DNA of 41,012 nucleotides from RGIG1934 sp045122895 (GTDB lineage Bacteria > Bacillota > Clostridia > Lachnospirales > Lachnospiraceae), in NCBI GenBank assembly GCA_045122895.1, contig JBGVIE010000005.1, positions 1 to 41,012 on the forward strand. Reading direction: 5' to 3'. The notes beneath the pieces were generated by a model, which saw only the letters and a program-made list of their open reading frames with translations, was not told the DNA's origin and searched no databases. The first letter of the stretch is position 1. The number at the start of each line of letters is the position of its first letter. Position numbers and translations under genes: made by a program. This document shows, piece by piece, positions 22,385 through 30,702 of this stretch.

Positions 22385-25246
22385 TTAATTATCACCGCTG
22401 TGTCCGGCTTTCGGAACAGTCGCTGCACCTTTTAACACATCCTTGTATGATGTAAGTCCATAGTAATATGACATAAAATCTTTTACTACCTCAGCCGAAT
22501 ATCCTGATGCATCTCCAAAAGGAATAAGTACACTCATAGCAATTTCAGGATTTTCATAAGGAGCATATGCCACAAATACCGTATGATTAGATCTCAGCTT
22601 ATTCTCCTGTGCAGTACCGGATTTTCCGGCAACAGCCACCTTAAAATTCTTAAAGGTTCCCTGTGCAGTACCTTCTGTAATAACAAGTCTCATTCCACTG
22701 TGAACCGCATCCCATGTAGACTGACTCACTTCTACTTTGTTGTCAAGCTGCGGTTTCATAATCTGCTCTTTATTTTTCTTTGTATCTACAATTTTATCAA
22801 TAAGTGTTAATTTATAATTATTTCCACTGTTTGACAATGTGTTAACATATCTTGCAAGCTGTATATTGGCATAACTGTTAGAGCCCTGCCCAATAGCACT
22901 TCGCACAGCATCTGTTGTTGAAAAAATCGGCTCATTTTCATCTAATTCAACACCTGACATCATATTAAGTCCAAGCGACGTTGCATATTTTTCAATTTTA
23001 CCAAGTCCAACCTTTTCATCATACTCACCCTTACTATTCTTACTAAGGTCATAACCTACAGAATAGTAAAAATAGTTACATGAGTAACAAAGAGCATGCG
23101 ACACATTGATTGCTCCATGACTTCCCGGATATCTCCAACATTTTGGATATGGCTCTCCAATACCTTTAAACTGACCTTTATCAGCAATCGCTGTATTTGG
23201 AGTAATCACTCCAAGATCCATACCGGTTATAGAAGATACCATCTTAAAAGTTGAACCTGGAGCTGTTCTTGTCTGAGTTGCTCTGTTATACAGTGGAAGG
23301 GACAAGTCGTCTGTAAGCTTGCTCCAATATTCAGAGTCAACCGAACCCGATAACATATTGTTATCATAGCTTGGATATGTTACCATACACAGCACATCCC
23401 CTGTATCCGAATCGGTCACTATTACCGAACCCGAACACGGATCAAGCGCTACCTGTGCAGGTGTGATATTGATTTTTCTAATCTGCTCCCTCATGAATTC
23501 AAATGCATACCCGCTCTGGCCTGACGCCAATGTCTGATATGCTGTGTCATCATATTTTAATACTTTTTGATCAAATAAAATCAGACACACCTCATTGCCT
23601 GTAACAGTTCCATTTTTTATAAGATATTTATATATTTTCTTTGAAAATTTATTGTCATTCTTAATTGTCTTTAATACATATTTTACTAAAGCATCATATA
23701 TCTCATCAGTGCCTGAATATTTACTCTCTTCTTCAGATATAATCCTTGAAGAAGATATCCAGTTTTGTGATATGGCATAATGAATGAACGAATAAAAGCT
23801 AATTGTCTCCTTTGTCCACTTCTTATACATATCATCATCTTTATCAATTGCTGATGAATCAATTATACCATCAGCCAGAAGCATATCATAAACGTAAGAT
23901 AAATATGTGTTGTTCTCCTCCGGCAGTGATTTAAGTGCCTGTGCTTCCTCATTGTTAAGCTCCACATTCACCATCTCAAGAACTGACTGTTGTTTCTGAA
24001 CAAATTTGTTATATACATTTTGTTCTGTTGTAGTTGCATTTTTCTTGTTAAATCTGCTTATATCTATAACATTGTTATTAATCATCTGGAAATACACATC
24101 CTTGATAGGAATATATATAACCTTTGAATCCTCTGTAGGTGTAAAATCAGCATTTATAATCTTCGAATAAAGAATACCCGCAAGCTTCTGCTCAAGAATC
24201 TTATATGCAGCAATCTGACACTTCTTATCTATTGTAAGATAAACATCTTTACCTGCAGTAGCTTCCTTCTCATCAATAACTTCAAGTGTTTTACCTGTAC
24301 TATCTACAAAAATGGTTTGTTTTCCTTTAACTCCCTGAAGTGTAGTCTCCATATATTCTTCAATTCCTGATTTACCCACAACATCTTCTGACTCGTATTT
24401 ACCTCCCTCACTGTTAAGCTCAGAAAGCTGGTCTTCCGAAATCTTGCCGGTATATCCAAGTAAATGGGCAAAATACACACTGTCATTATACACGCGAATT
24501 GTCTTTTCGGTTACCGATACACCTTTTAACATAGCCTGATTCTCATATATTGCCGCAACTGTTTCATCCTTTACATTCGACGCAATAGTTGTAGAAATAT
24601 ATTTTTGAAATGAATTAAGGGATAAGTTGTATCTTATTATGGCAATCTTTAATCTGTCTTCCTTCGAGTATTCTTCTGATATATCATATCTTTTTTTCCC
24701 TACCAGATACTCAAAAACCTCTTCAGCAGTATTATCTGACAACTGCTCTTTTTCAGTATCCAATTCCTCAATTTTGCTCTTGCCATATATATCTCTTAGA
24801 AAACGAAGCTTTGCCATATCAGAGGTCACCGAATATTCGCATTTTCCATTAGACCCTATTATGATAGAGAAATCATTATTAATTGTGTCACCATTCTCCT
24901 CAATAATCTTAATAGTGTTATAGATAATTTCATTAAGCTTATCGCTCTTATCAATTCCACTACTTAGAACATCCTCAATAGTTATGGCGTATGCAAGCTT
25001 GTTGTAAGCAAGCACCTCGCCGTTTCTGTCATAGATTATACCTCTTGTTCCGGGAACTGAGATTTCCTTCTTACCGGTTTGTATATAGTTGTTAAGATAA
25101 TATTCTTCGTTGATAATCTGCAAATCAAACACTCTGTATATGAGTGCACCAAACATTATGACCACCAGTACACCCAGGAAAAAAATTCTCGATTTCAGAA
25201 TATTTACCACTGCTCGCAAAAAATCAAGTATAGCTTCTTTAATCAA
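22385..25246 (-). CDS. mrdA: Class B penicillin-binding protein 2, with a large insertion
   Basis: A transpeptidase partner of RodA with one N-terminal membrane segment (about 18-40) and the PBP dimerisation domain start (VPGTRGIIYDRNGEVLA). The penicillin-binding triad is complete: Ser665-T-F-Lys668, SCN at 722-724 and KSGT at 875-878. At 953 residues it is much longer than usual PBP2 (600-700). The extra length is mainly a hydrophilic, Lys/Asp-rich segment from about residue 345 to 590, before PCSGSVIVTDSDTGDVL. The start is TTG 25246, overlapping the mreD stop by 8 bases, with AGGAGA upstream. Some Lachnospiraceae are known to have such long forms. Confidence 0.93.
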   Translation of the reverse strand: MIKEAILDFLRAVVNILKSRIFFLGVLVVIMFGALIYRVFDLQIINEEYYLNNYIQTGKKEISVPGTRGIIYDRNGEVLAYNKLAYAITIEDVLSSGIDKSDKLNEIIYNTIKIIEENGDTINNDFSIIIGSNGKCEYSVTSDMAKLRFLRDIYGKSKIEELDTEKEQLSDNTAEEVFEYLVGKKRYDISEEYSKEDRLKIAIIRYNLSLNSFQKYISTTIASNVKDETVAAIYENQAMLKGVSVTEKTIRVYNDSVYFAHLLGYTGKISEDQLSELNSEGGKYESEDVVGKSGIEEYMETTLQGVKGKQTIFVDSTGKTLEVIDEKEATAGKDVYLTIDKKCQIAAYKILEQKLAGILYSKIINADFTPTEDSKVIYIPIKDVYFQMINNNVIDISRFNKKNATTTEQNVYNKFVQKQQSVLEMVNVELNNEEAQALKSLPEENNTYLSYVYDMLLADGIIDSSAIDKDDDMYKKWTKETISFYSFIHYAISQNWISSSRIISEEESKYSGTDEIYDALVKYVLKTIKNDNKFSKKIYKYLIKNGTVTGNEVCLILFDQKVLKYDDTAYQTLASGQSGYAFEFMREQIRKINITPAQVALDPCSGSVIVTDSDTGDVLCMVTYPSYDNNMLSGSVDSEYWSKLTDDLSLPLYNRATQTRTAPGSTFKMVSSITGMDLGVITPNTAIADKGQFKGIGEPYPKCWRYPGSHGAINVSHALCYSCNYFYYSVGYDLSKNSKGEYDEKVGLGKIEKYATSLGLNMMSGVELDENEPIFSTTDAVRSAIGQGSNSYANIQLARYVNTLSNSGNNYKLTLIDKIVDTKKNKEQIMKPQLDNKVEVSQSTWDAVHSGMRLVITEGTAQGTFKNFKVAVAGKSGTAQENKLRSNHTVFVAYAPYENPEIAMSVLIPFGDASGYSAEVVKDFMSYYYGLTSYKDVLKGAATVPKAGHSGDN

Positions 25247-25757
25247 AGTTAGTTGCTCTCCTTCTATCCCATTCGTCCATTCTTCGCTCCAGGCTCAAGA
25301 AAAAACGATATAATATTATTGCTACTATTAATGTATATAGCATTTCCGGTAACATCACCTTCACAAAATAAGTTCCAAAATTCAATCTGTTTCTCAACAA
25401 AAATCTCAAAACATAATATGCAAACGAGTGCAGTAAATCGCTACATACCACCAACAACAGCGGAAGCTTAACATCATCATCAAAAAACACACTATGAAAT
25501 ACTCCATTTATGTACCCTATGTACATATATATAAGTGCATTAAACCCTAACACCCCACCTGAAAAGCAGTCAATTAATAATCCTGCAAAAAAGCCAGTGT
25601 ATACACCTGGCTTCTTACCTCTGATAAATCCTGTAGCAAAAGTTAGAATTATCAGAAGATTTGGCGAAACTGACGCTAATTGTAATTTATTGAATATCGT
25701 TGTCTGCAAAATATAGAAAATAACTATAAGAAACGCAGTACATACTTTTTTTATCAT
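25239..25757 (-). CDS. mreD: Rod shape-determining protein MreD
   Basis: A 172-residue polytopic membrane protein with five to six hydrophobic segments. The family-like N-terminus (VCTAFLIVIFYILQTTIFNK) and the GKKPGVYTGFFAGLLIDCFSG loop are typical of MreD, which supports MreC and the elongasome. It lies 15 bases after mreC and overlaps the PBP2 start by 8 bases. Position and topology together make the assignment firm despite low sequence conservation in this family. Confidence 0.93.
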   Translation of the reverse strand: MIKKVCTAFLIVIFYILQTTIFNKLQLASVSPNLLIILTFATGFIRGKKPGVYTGFFAGLLIDCFSGGVLGFNALIYMYIGYINGVFHSVFFDDDVKLPLLLVVCSDLLHSFAYYVLRFLLRNRLNFGTYFVKVMLPEMLYTLIVAIILYRFFLSLERRMDEWDRRRATNFD

Positions 25758-25772
25758 GTCTTAATGCCTCTC

Positions 25773-26621
25773 TTATTTTCCGGTATCCTTAAGTTCAGTA
25801 ATCACTAACACTTCTTCAATATGTGCAAAATCGACCACAGGCGTAACCTGAGCAGATTTTGTAAGATTGTTTGCATCATCCTCAATATTTTTCACGTATC
25901 CTATAAGGATTCCCGGAAGGAATTTTTTACTGATATTGGATGTCACAAGCATATCACCCTCTGATACCTTTGCATCCTTCTTTATGTTAATGACAGATAT
26001 TATTCCATCATTAATCATTGTCAAGTCTCCCTTTACAATACAACAGTCGGAAGTACTTGAAAACTGAGCGCTCACATTACTCTCATCATCAATAATCGAT
26101 CTTACGACAGAATAATTCTCTCCAACTTCTGCGACAATTCCTATAAGACCTCCACCGCCAATTACATTCATATCAACAAGAATTCCGTCTTTTTTACCTT
26201 TGTTGATTGTAAATGTTGAAAACCAGTTACCGGCATCCATACTGATGATTCTGGCACCCACTTTCTTATATGAAGCATACTGGCTGTCAAGCTCATATAG
26301 CTCTCTTAATCTCTTTAGCTCATTCTTCTCCTGAACTGAAATAGCAGCTTCTTCCTGATATTTAGCAACTTTATCCTTAAGCTCTTTATTCTCTTTTTGA
26401 ACCTGGTTAAGTTCTTTTAGATTATCAGCTTTTTTCGTCATCCACTTCCCTACATTGTCCATTCCGGTCTGAACAGGCACAATAACTGAGGCAACTGCAT
26501 CTTTTACCGGTCTTGCGAAACCATTAATCACAAATGATAACACAATCATCAAAAGACATAGGAATGTCATTACAGATAATACGTATTTAGTTGGAATATG
26601 AATATTAATTCTTCTCTTCAT
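25773..26621 (-). CDS. mreC: Rod shape-determining protein MreC
   Basis: A 282-residue bitopic protein: a membrane segment at about 13-33, a coiled coil at about 62-112 (rich in Lys/Glu, e.g. LNQVQKENKELKDKVAKYQE), then the extracellular beta domains (GARIISMDAGNWFSTFTINK, GGGLIGIVAEVGENYS). MreC links MreB filaments to PBP2 and RodA outside the membrane. Spacing to mreB is 21 bases. Confidence 0.95.
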   Translation of the reverse strand: MKRRINIHIPTKYVLSVMTFLCLLMIVLSFVINGFARPVKDAVASVIVPVQTGMDNVGKWMTKKADNLKELNQVQKENKELKDKVAKYQEEAAISVQEKNELKRLRELYELDSQYASYKKVGARIISMDAGNWFSTFTINKGKKDGILVDMNVIGGGGLIGIVAEVGENYSVVRSIIDDESNVSAQFSSTSDCCIVKGDLTMINDGIISVINIKKDAKVSEGDMLVTSNISKKFLPGILIGYVKNIEDDANNLTKSAQVTPVVDFAHIEEVLVITELKDTGK

Positions 26622-26642
26622 ACGCTATGCCTTTCTTAAAAA

Positions 26643-27662
26643 TTAGTCATACTGCTTTTCTGTTGGTACATACATAAGTCCTTCAAGCTCAGGGGTCTTA
26701 ATAATTTTTGAGATACCATTGATAACTGTCTCAGAAGGATTCTCTGCCACATTCACCTTAAGTCCTGTCTCTTTAGTGATAAGTCTGTCAAGATTCTTAA
26801 TCTGTGCAGAACCACCTATTAAATATACACCCTTGTTCATAATATCTGCAGCAAGTTCTGGTGGAGTTCTCTCCAGTATAATCTTTACTGAATCAAGAAT
26901 TGTGTATAACGATTCCTGAATAGCCTCAAATACAAGATGCGATGAAATATCCTTACATGCCGGAAGCCCTGTCACAATATTTCTACCATAAGCAGTATAC
27001 GTCTCGTCAGATTCGTCCATGGCATCTGCAAGATTAATCTTAATATTTTCAGCTGTTCTTGATCCAATGATTAAGTTGTACTTCTTTCTTACAATATTAC
27101 AGATTGTCTCGTCAAGCTTTGTTCCACCCGCCTTAATAATCTTTGTAAGTACGATACCACCTAAAGAAATAACAGAAATCTCTGTTGTCTCTGAACCTAT
27201 ATCAATTATCAGGTTACCCTTAGGACTGTCAACATCAATATCAACACCTACTGCTGCCGCAATCGGTTTCTCAACTATTGTGATTCTCTTAGACTTAACC
27301 TTTGATTCTGCAATAAGATCGAAAAATGCTTTTTTCTCGACCTCTGTGATATCAGTTGGAACTGCAACGCAGAAATCGCTTCCTCCAATACTTCCTGAAC
27401 CGTTATATTTCTTATAAAAACATTCAAAAAGAATGTCCATATTCTGAATATCAGCAATCACACCAAACTTTACCGGGAATGATACATCTATATTAGCAGG
27501 TGCTTTCTCATACATCTCATATGCAAAATCACCATAATCATATACCTCTGTCTTATTCTTAATTGCGATTACATTTTTTTCGTTAAGCACTTTATCTGAA
27601 GAATCGCTAACAATTTTAAAATTACTTGTACCTAAATCAACACCGTATGTCTGTTGTGCCAT
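26643..27662 (-). CDS. mreB: MreB-family actin homologue with altered nucleotide motifs
   Basis: A 339-residue actin-fold protein that heads mreBCD and organises side-wall synthesis. The overall order of motifs is MreB-like: DLGTSN (9-14), IVEKPIAAAVG (129-139), IIDIGSETTEISVISLGG (152-169), IGSRTAENIKI (199-209) and LIGGSAQIKNLDRLI (281-295). Canonical MreB has EEP, DIGGGTTE and GERTAE where this protein has EKP, DIGSETTE and GSRTAE, so ATP binding or hydrolysis may differ. It could be a specialised paralogue with a standard MreB elsewhere. Identification by synteny is very strong. Confidence 0.9.
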   Translation of the reverse strand: MAQQTYGVDLGTSNFKIVSDSSDKVLNEKNVIAIKNKTEVYDYGDFAYEMYEKAPANIDVSFPVKFGVIADIQNMDILFECFYKKYNGSGSIGGSDFCVAVPTDITEVEKKAFFDLIAESKVKSKRITIVEKPIAAAVGVDIDVDSPKGNLIIDIGSETTEISVISLGGIVLTKIIKAGGTKLDETICNIVRKKYNLIIGSRTAENIKINLADAMDESDETYTAYGRNIVTGLPACKDISSHLVFEAIQESLYTILDSVKIILERTPPELAADIMNKGVYLIGGSAQIKNLDRLITKETGLKVNVAENPSETVINGISKIIKTPELEGLMYVPTEKQYD

Positions 27663-27675
27663 TTTTTTCTCCTTT

Positions 27676-28374
27676 CTACCTGATCACCCCTCTTTCATTG
27701 AGGCTTATATACTTATTGTCACCAATAATCACGTGATCTATTAATTCGATTCCTATTAATTTACCTGCGTCATATACTTTCCTGGTATTGACTATATCTT
27801 CTCTGCTTGGCGTTGGGTCTCCGCTTGGATGATTATGTAAAAGCACAACATATACAGCATTATATTTAAGTGCCTCAACAAATATTTCCCTTGCCGACAT
27901 AAGCGAGGAATTAATTGTTCCCTTGCTTAATTCAAGACTCTTTATAAGCATATGTTTCGTATTAAGAAAAAGAGCCATCAACACTTCCTTGTCTCTGTGT
28001 CTTAATTCCTCCATATAATAATCAGCTATAATCTTAGGATTATTAAATACTACTCCATCTGCATATGATGCCCTTGCTATTCTTTTGGAAAGTTCGCAAA
28101 CGCATTTTATCTGAATGGCCTTGACCTTTCCTATACCGTCAATAGACATCAATTGGTTTGTTGTCATCCTTGTAAGTCCGGTAAGTCCTTCGTATCCATC
28201 GATATTGTGCAGAACCTGATCTGCAAGCTTTACCGAATGAACATTACGTGTTCCGGTTCTGATTATTATTGCTAATAATTCTGCCTCAGATAAACTTTCA
28301 GGACCATATCTCTCGAATTTCTCATATGGTCTTAAATCTTTACTCATGTCTTTAATTCTTGTTGTATCTCTCAA
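27676..28374 (-). CDS. radC: RadC/JAB-domain protein
   Basis: A 232-residue RadC family protein: an N-terminal helix-hairpin-helix region (LSEAELLAIIIRTGTRNV, MSIDGIGKVKAIQIK) and a C-terminal JAB/MPN metalloprotease-like domain with HNHPSGDPTPSRED, the full HxH(x7)SxxD set. Its role is unsettled; the old link to DNA repair is not well supported. The start is TTG 28374 with AGGAGG five bases before it. The radC-mreB pairing is widespread. Confidence 0.94.
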   Translation of the reverse strand: MRDTTRIKDMSKDLRPYEKFERYGPESLSEAELLAIIIRTGTRNVHSVKLADQVLHNIDGYEGLTGLTRMTTNQLMSIDGIGKVKAIQIKCVCELSKRIARASYADGVVFNNPKIIADYYMEELRHRDKEVLMALFLNTKHMLIKSLELSKGTINSSLMSAREIFVEALKYNAVYVVLLHNHPSGDPTPSREDIVNTRKVYDAGKLIGIELIDHVIIGDNKYISLNERGVIR

Positions 28375-28453
28375 TGTAACCTCCTGTTTTTGCAGTTCTC
28401 TCCCTGTACATTAGATTACAACCAAAAAAACACTCCTTATCATAGCACAATAA

Positions 28454-29737
28454 TTATAATTTAACAATATCTGCATCTAATAATTTTTGTAAAGACATCA
28501 TAATTCCAAGCTTTGCATGATACCAGGTAAGTCCTCCCTGGAAATATGCTGCATATGGTGGCTTTAAGGGACCATCAGCACTAAGTTCAATTGATGAACC
28601 CTGAACAAAAGCGCCTGCTGCCATGATTACATCCGAATCATATCCCGGCATCGCCCACGGTTCCGGAGTAACATAACTGTCAACCGGAGCTGCCGCCTGA
28701 ATCCCCTTGCAGAATTCAATAAGACCTTCCGGCGAGTTAAATTCTACCGCCTGAATTATATCGTGTCTCGACTCTTTGCCATCAGGCACAACTTTAAATC
28801 CAAGAGATTCATAAACATTAGCTGCAAAAACAGCACCTTTTATTGCTCCTGCCACTACTGTAGGTGCGAGAAATAATCCCTGGTATAGAGACTGTGTTAT
28901 ACCAAGAGTTGCACCTACCTCCTTGCCAAGACCAGGTGTTGTAAGTCTGTATGCTGCGTTTTCTATGCACTCCTTCGTACCACATATATATCCGCCAATC
29001 GGAGCAAGTCCGCCTCCCGGATTCTTGATAAGCGAACCCACAACCATATCCGCACCAAAATCAGATGGCTCATTAACTTCAACAAATTCACCATAACAGT
29101 TATCAACCATAACTATCAAATCCTTGTTGATGCCCTTTACAAAAGCTATTACATCTGCAATCTGGTTAACTGACAAAGTCTTTCTTGTCTGGTACCCTTT
29201 AGACCTCTGAATGGCTATCACCTTTGTCTTCTCATTAATAGCCTTTTTTATACCCTCTTTATCAAATTCACCATCGTCAAGCAAATCCACCTGTGCATAT
29301 GAAATTCCATATTCTTTAAGGGAGCCCTTTGATTCTCTTATACCAATCACTTCAAGAAGAGTATCATATGGCTGGCCGGATATTGATAAAAGTTCATCTC
29401 CGGGTCTTAAGTTTGAAGCAAGCGCAATTGAGAGAGCGTGTGTCCCACATACAATCTGTGGCCTTACAAGAGCAGCCTCCGTGTTAAAAACAGAAGCATA
29501 CACATCCTCTAAAGTATCTCTTCCGAGATCATTATATCCATACCCTGTTGTCGCAGCAAAATGAACATCACTCACCTTGTTCTTTTGCATGGCTTTAATT
29601 ACCTTCATCTGATTATACTCTGCAACCTCATCGAACTCTTTAAACCGTTCCTTTAGTCCATCTAATATTTTATCGCAGTATGAAACTACCTCTTTTGATA
29701 TTCCTAATTCTTCATATATTTTCTGTAAGTTCTCCAT
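28454..29737 (-). CDS. PLP-dependent enzyme of the methionine gamma-lyase / aluminium-resistance family
   Basis: A 427-residue fold-type I PLP enzyme of the family annotated 'aluminium resistance protein' or methionine gamma-lyase-like (YnbB in Bacillus). Marks include FAATTGYGYNDLGRDTLE, ALVRPQIVCGTHALSIAL, VMVDNCYGEFVE (the PLP aspartate region), GSLIKNPGGGLAPIGGYICG with the probable PLP-binding lysine, and TPEPWAMPGYDSDVIMAAG. True substrate is unknown. It lies 2 bases after miaA. In many Firmicutes hfq sits between these two genes; it is absent here. Confidence 0.9.
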   Translation of the reverse strand: MENLQKIYEELGISKEVVSYCDKILDGLKERFKEFDEVAEYNQMKVIKAMQKNKVSDVHFAATTGYGYNDLGRDTLEDVYASVFNTEAALVRPQIVCGTHALSIALASNLRPGDELLSISGQPYDTLLEVIGIRESKGSLKEYGISYAQVDLLDDGEFDKEGIKKAINEKTKVIAIQRSKGYQTRKTLSVNQIADVIAFVKGINKDLIVMVDNCYGEFVEVNEPSDFGADMVVGSLIKNPGGGLAPIGGYICGTKECIENAAYRLTTPGLGKEVGATLGITQSLYQGLFLAPTVVAGAIKGAVFAANVYESLGFKVVPDGKESRHDIIQAVEFNSPEGLIEFCKGIQAAAPVDSYVTPEPWAMPGYDSDVIMAAGAFVQGSSIELSADGPLKPPYAAYFQGGLTWYHAKLGIMMSLQKLLDADIVKL

Positions 29738-29739
29738 TT

Positions 29740-30690
29740 TTATTTCCTTTCAGCACTTCCATTTATTTCATTTATCATAAATTCAAGCATTTTAGTTTTA
29801 TCATCAGCAAAATCACGGTAATCGACGAAAGTGACCTTTTTCTCTCTTCTAAACCAGGTAAGCTGCCTCTTTGCAAAATGTCTTGTGTCTTTTTTTATTA
29901 AATCAATGGCACCCTCCAAAGATATTTCTCCTTCAAGGAACGCATATATTTCTTTGTAGCCGATTCCCTGCATAGATAAGAGTTCTCTGCCATATCCCAT
30001 ACGCTTAAGTCTTACTACTTCATCCACAAGACCATCGTTAACCATTATATCCACTCTTTTGTCAATACGCTTATATAAAATACCTCTGTCATTATTTAAG
30101 ACAAAATAGTTAAAGTCATATGGTGATTCATTCTGTCTTTGTTCTTCATTATGCTCTGATATTTTCTTTCCTGTCTGCTTAAAATATTCCAAAGCCCTTA
30201 TCACTCTTTTGACATTATTTGCATGTATACTCTCTGCCGCTTTCTTGTCAACCTCTTTTAACATATTATGCAAAAAATCATTTCCCTTAGCAGCTGCTAT
30301 AATCTCACACTCTTTTCTGTATTCAGTATCAGCCTCGCTTTCTTCAAAATCAACATCATATAATAACCCCTGAATATAAAATCCGGTTCCACCAACAACT
30401 ATCGGAATCTTTCCTTTTGCATATATCTCATTCATCGCCATTAAGGCTCTGTTTTTAAATTCAACTATATTAAATTCTTCATCGGGCATCAGCTCATCCA
30501 CAAGATAATGTTTTACCCCCTGCATCTCATCAGGCATAATCTTAGCTGAGCCAATATCCATATATTTGTATACCTGGATTGAATCAGCACTGATTATTTC
30601 ACCGTTTATGGCTTTTGCAAGAGCTATCGAAAGTTCAGTCTTACCAACTGCTGTCGGTCCCGTTAAAATCACTAATTTCTTCTTATCCAC
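29740..30690 (-). CDS. miaA: tRNA dimethylallyltransferase
   Basis: The enzyme adds a dimethylallyl group to N6 of A37 in tRNAs reading UNN codons. The 316-residue protein has the P-loop GPTAVGKTELS (about 11-21), the substrate segment ISADSIQVYKYMDIGSAK, GGTGFYIQGLLYD and the C-terminal DTRHFAKRQLTWFRR. MiaB, encoded about 6 kb upstream on the same strand, methylthiolates the same base, so both steps of ms2i6A are in one region. Confidence 0.97.
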   Translation of the reverse strand: MDKKKLVILTGPTAVGKTELSIALAKAINGEIISADSIQVYKYMDIGSAKIMPDEMQGVKHYLVDELMPDEEFNIVEFKNRALMAMNEIYAKGKIPIVVGGTGFYIQGLLYDVDFEESEADTEYRKECEIIAAAKGNDFLHNMLKEVDKKAAESIHANNVKRVIRALEYFKQTGKKISEHNEEQRQNESPYDFNYFVLNNDRGILYKRIDKRVDIMVNDGLVDEVVRLKRMGYGRELLSMQGIGYKEIYAFLEGEISLEGAIDLIKKDTRHFAKRQLTWFRREKKVTFVDYRDFADDKTKMLEFMINEINGSAERK

Positions 30691-30702
30691 TTAATATGTC
30701 TC

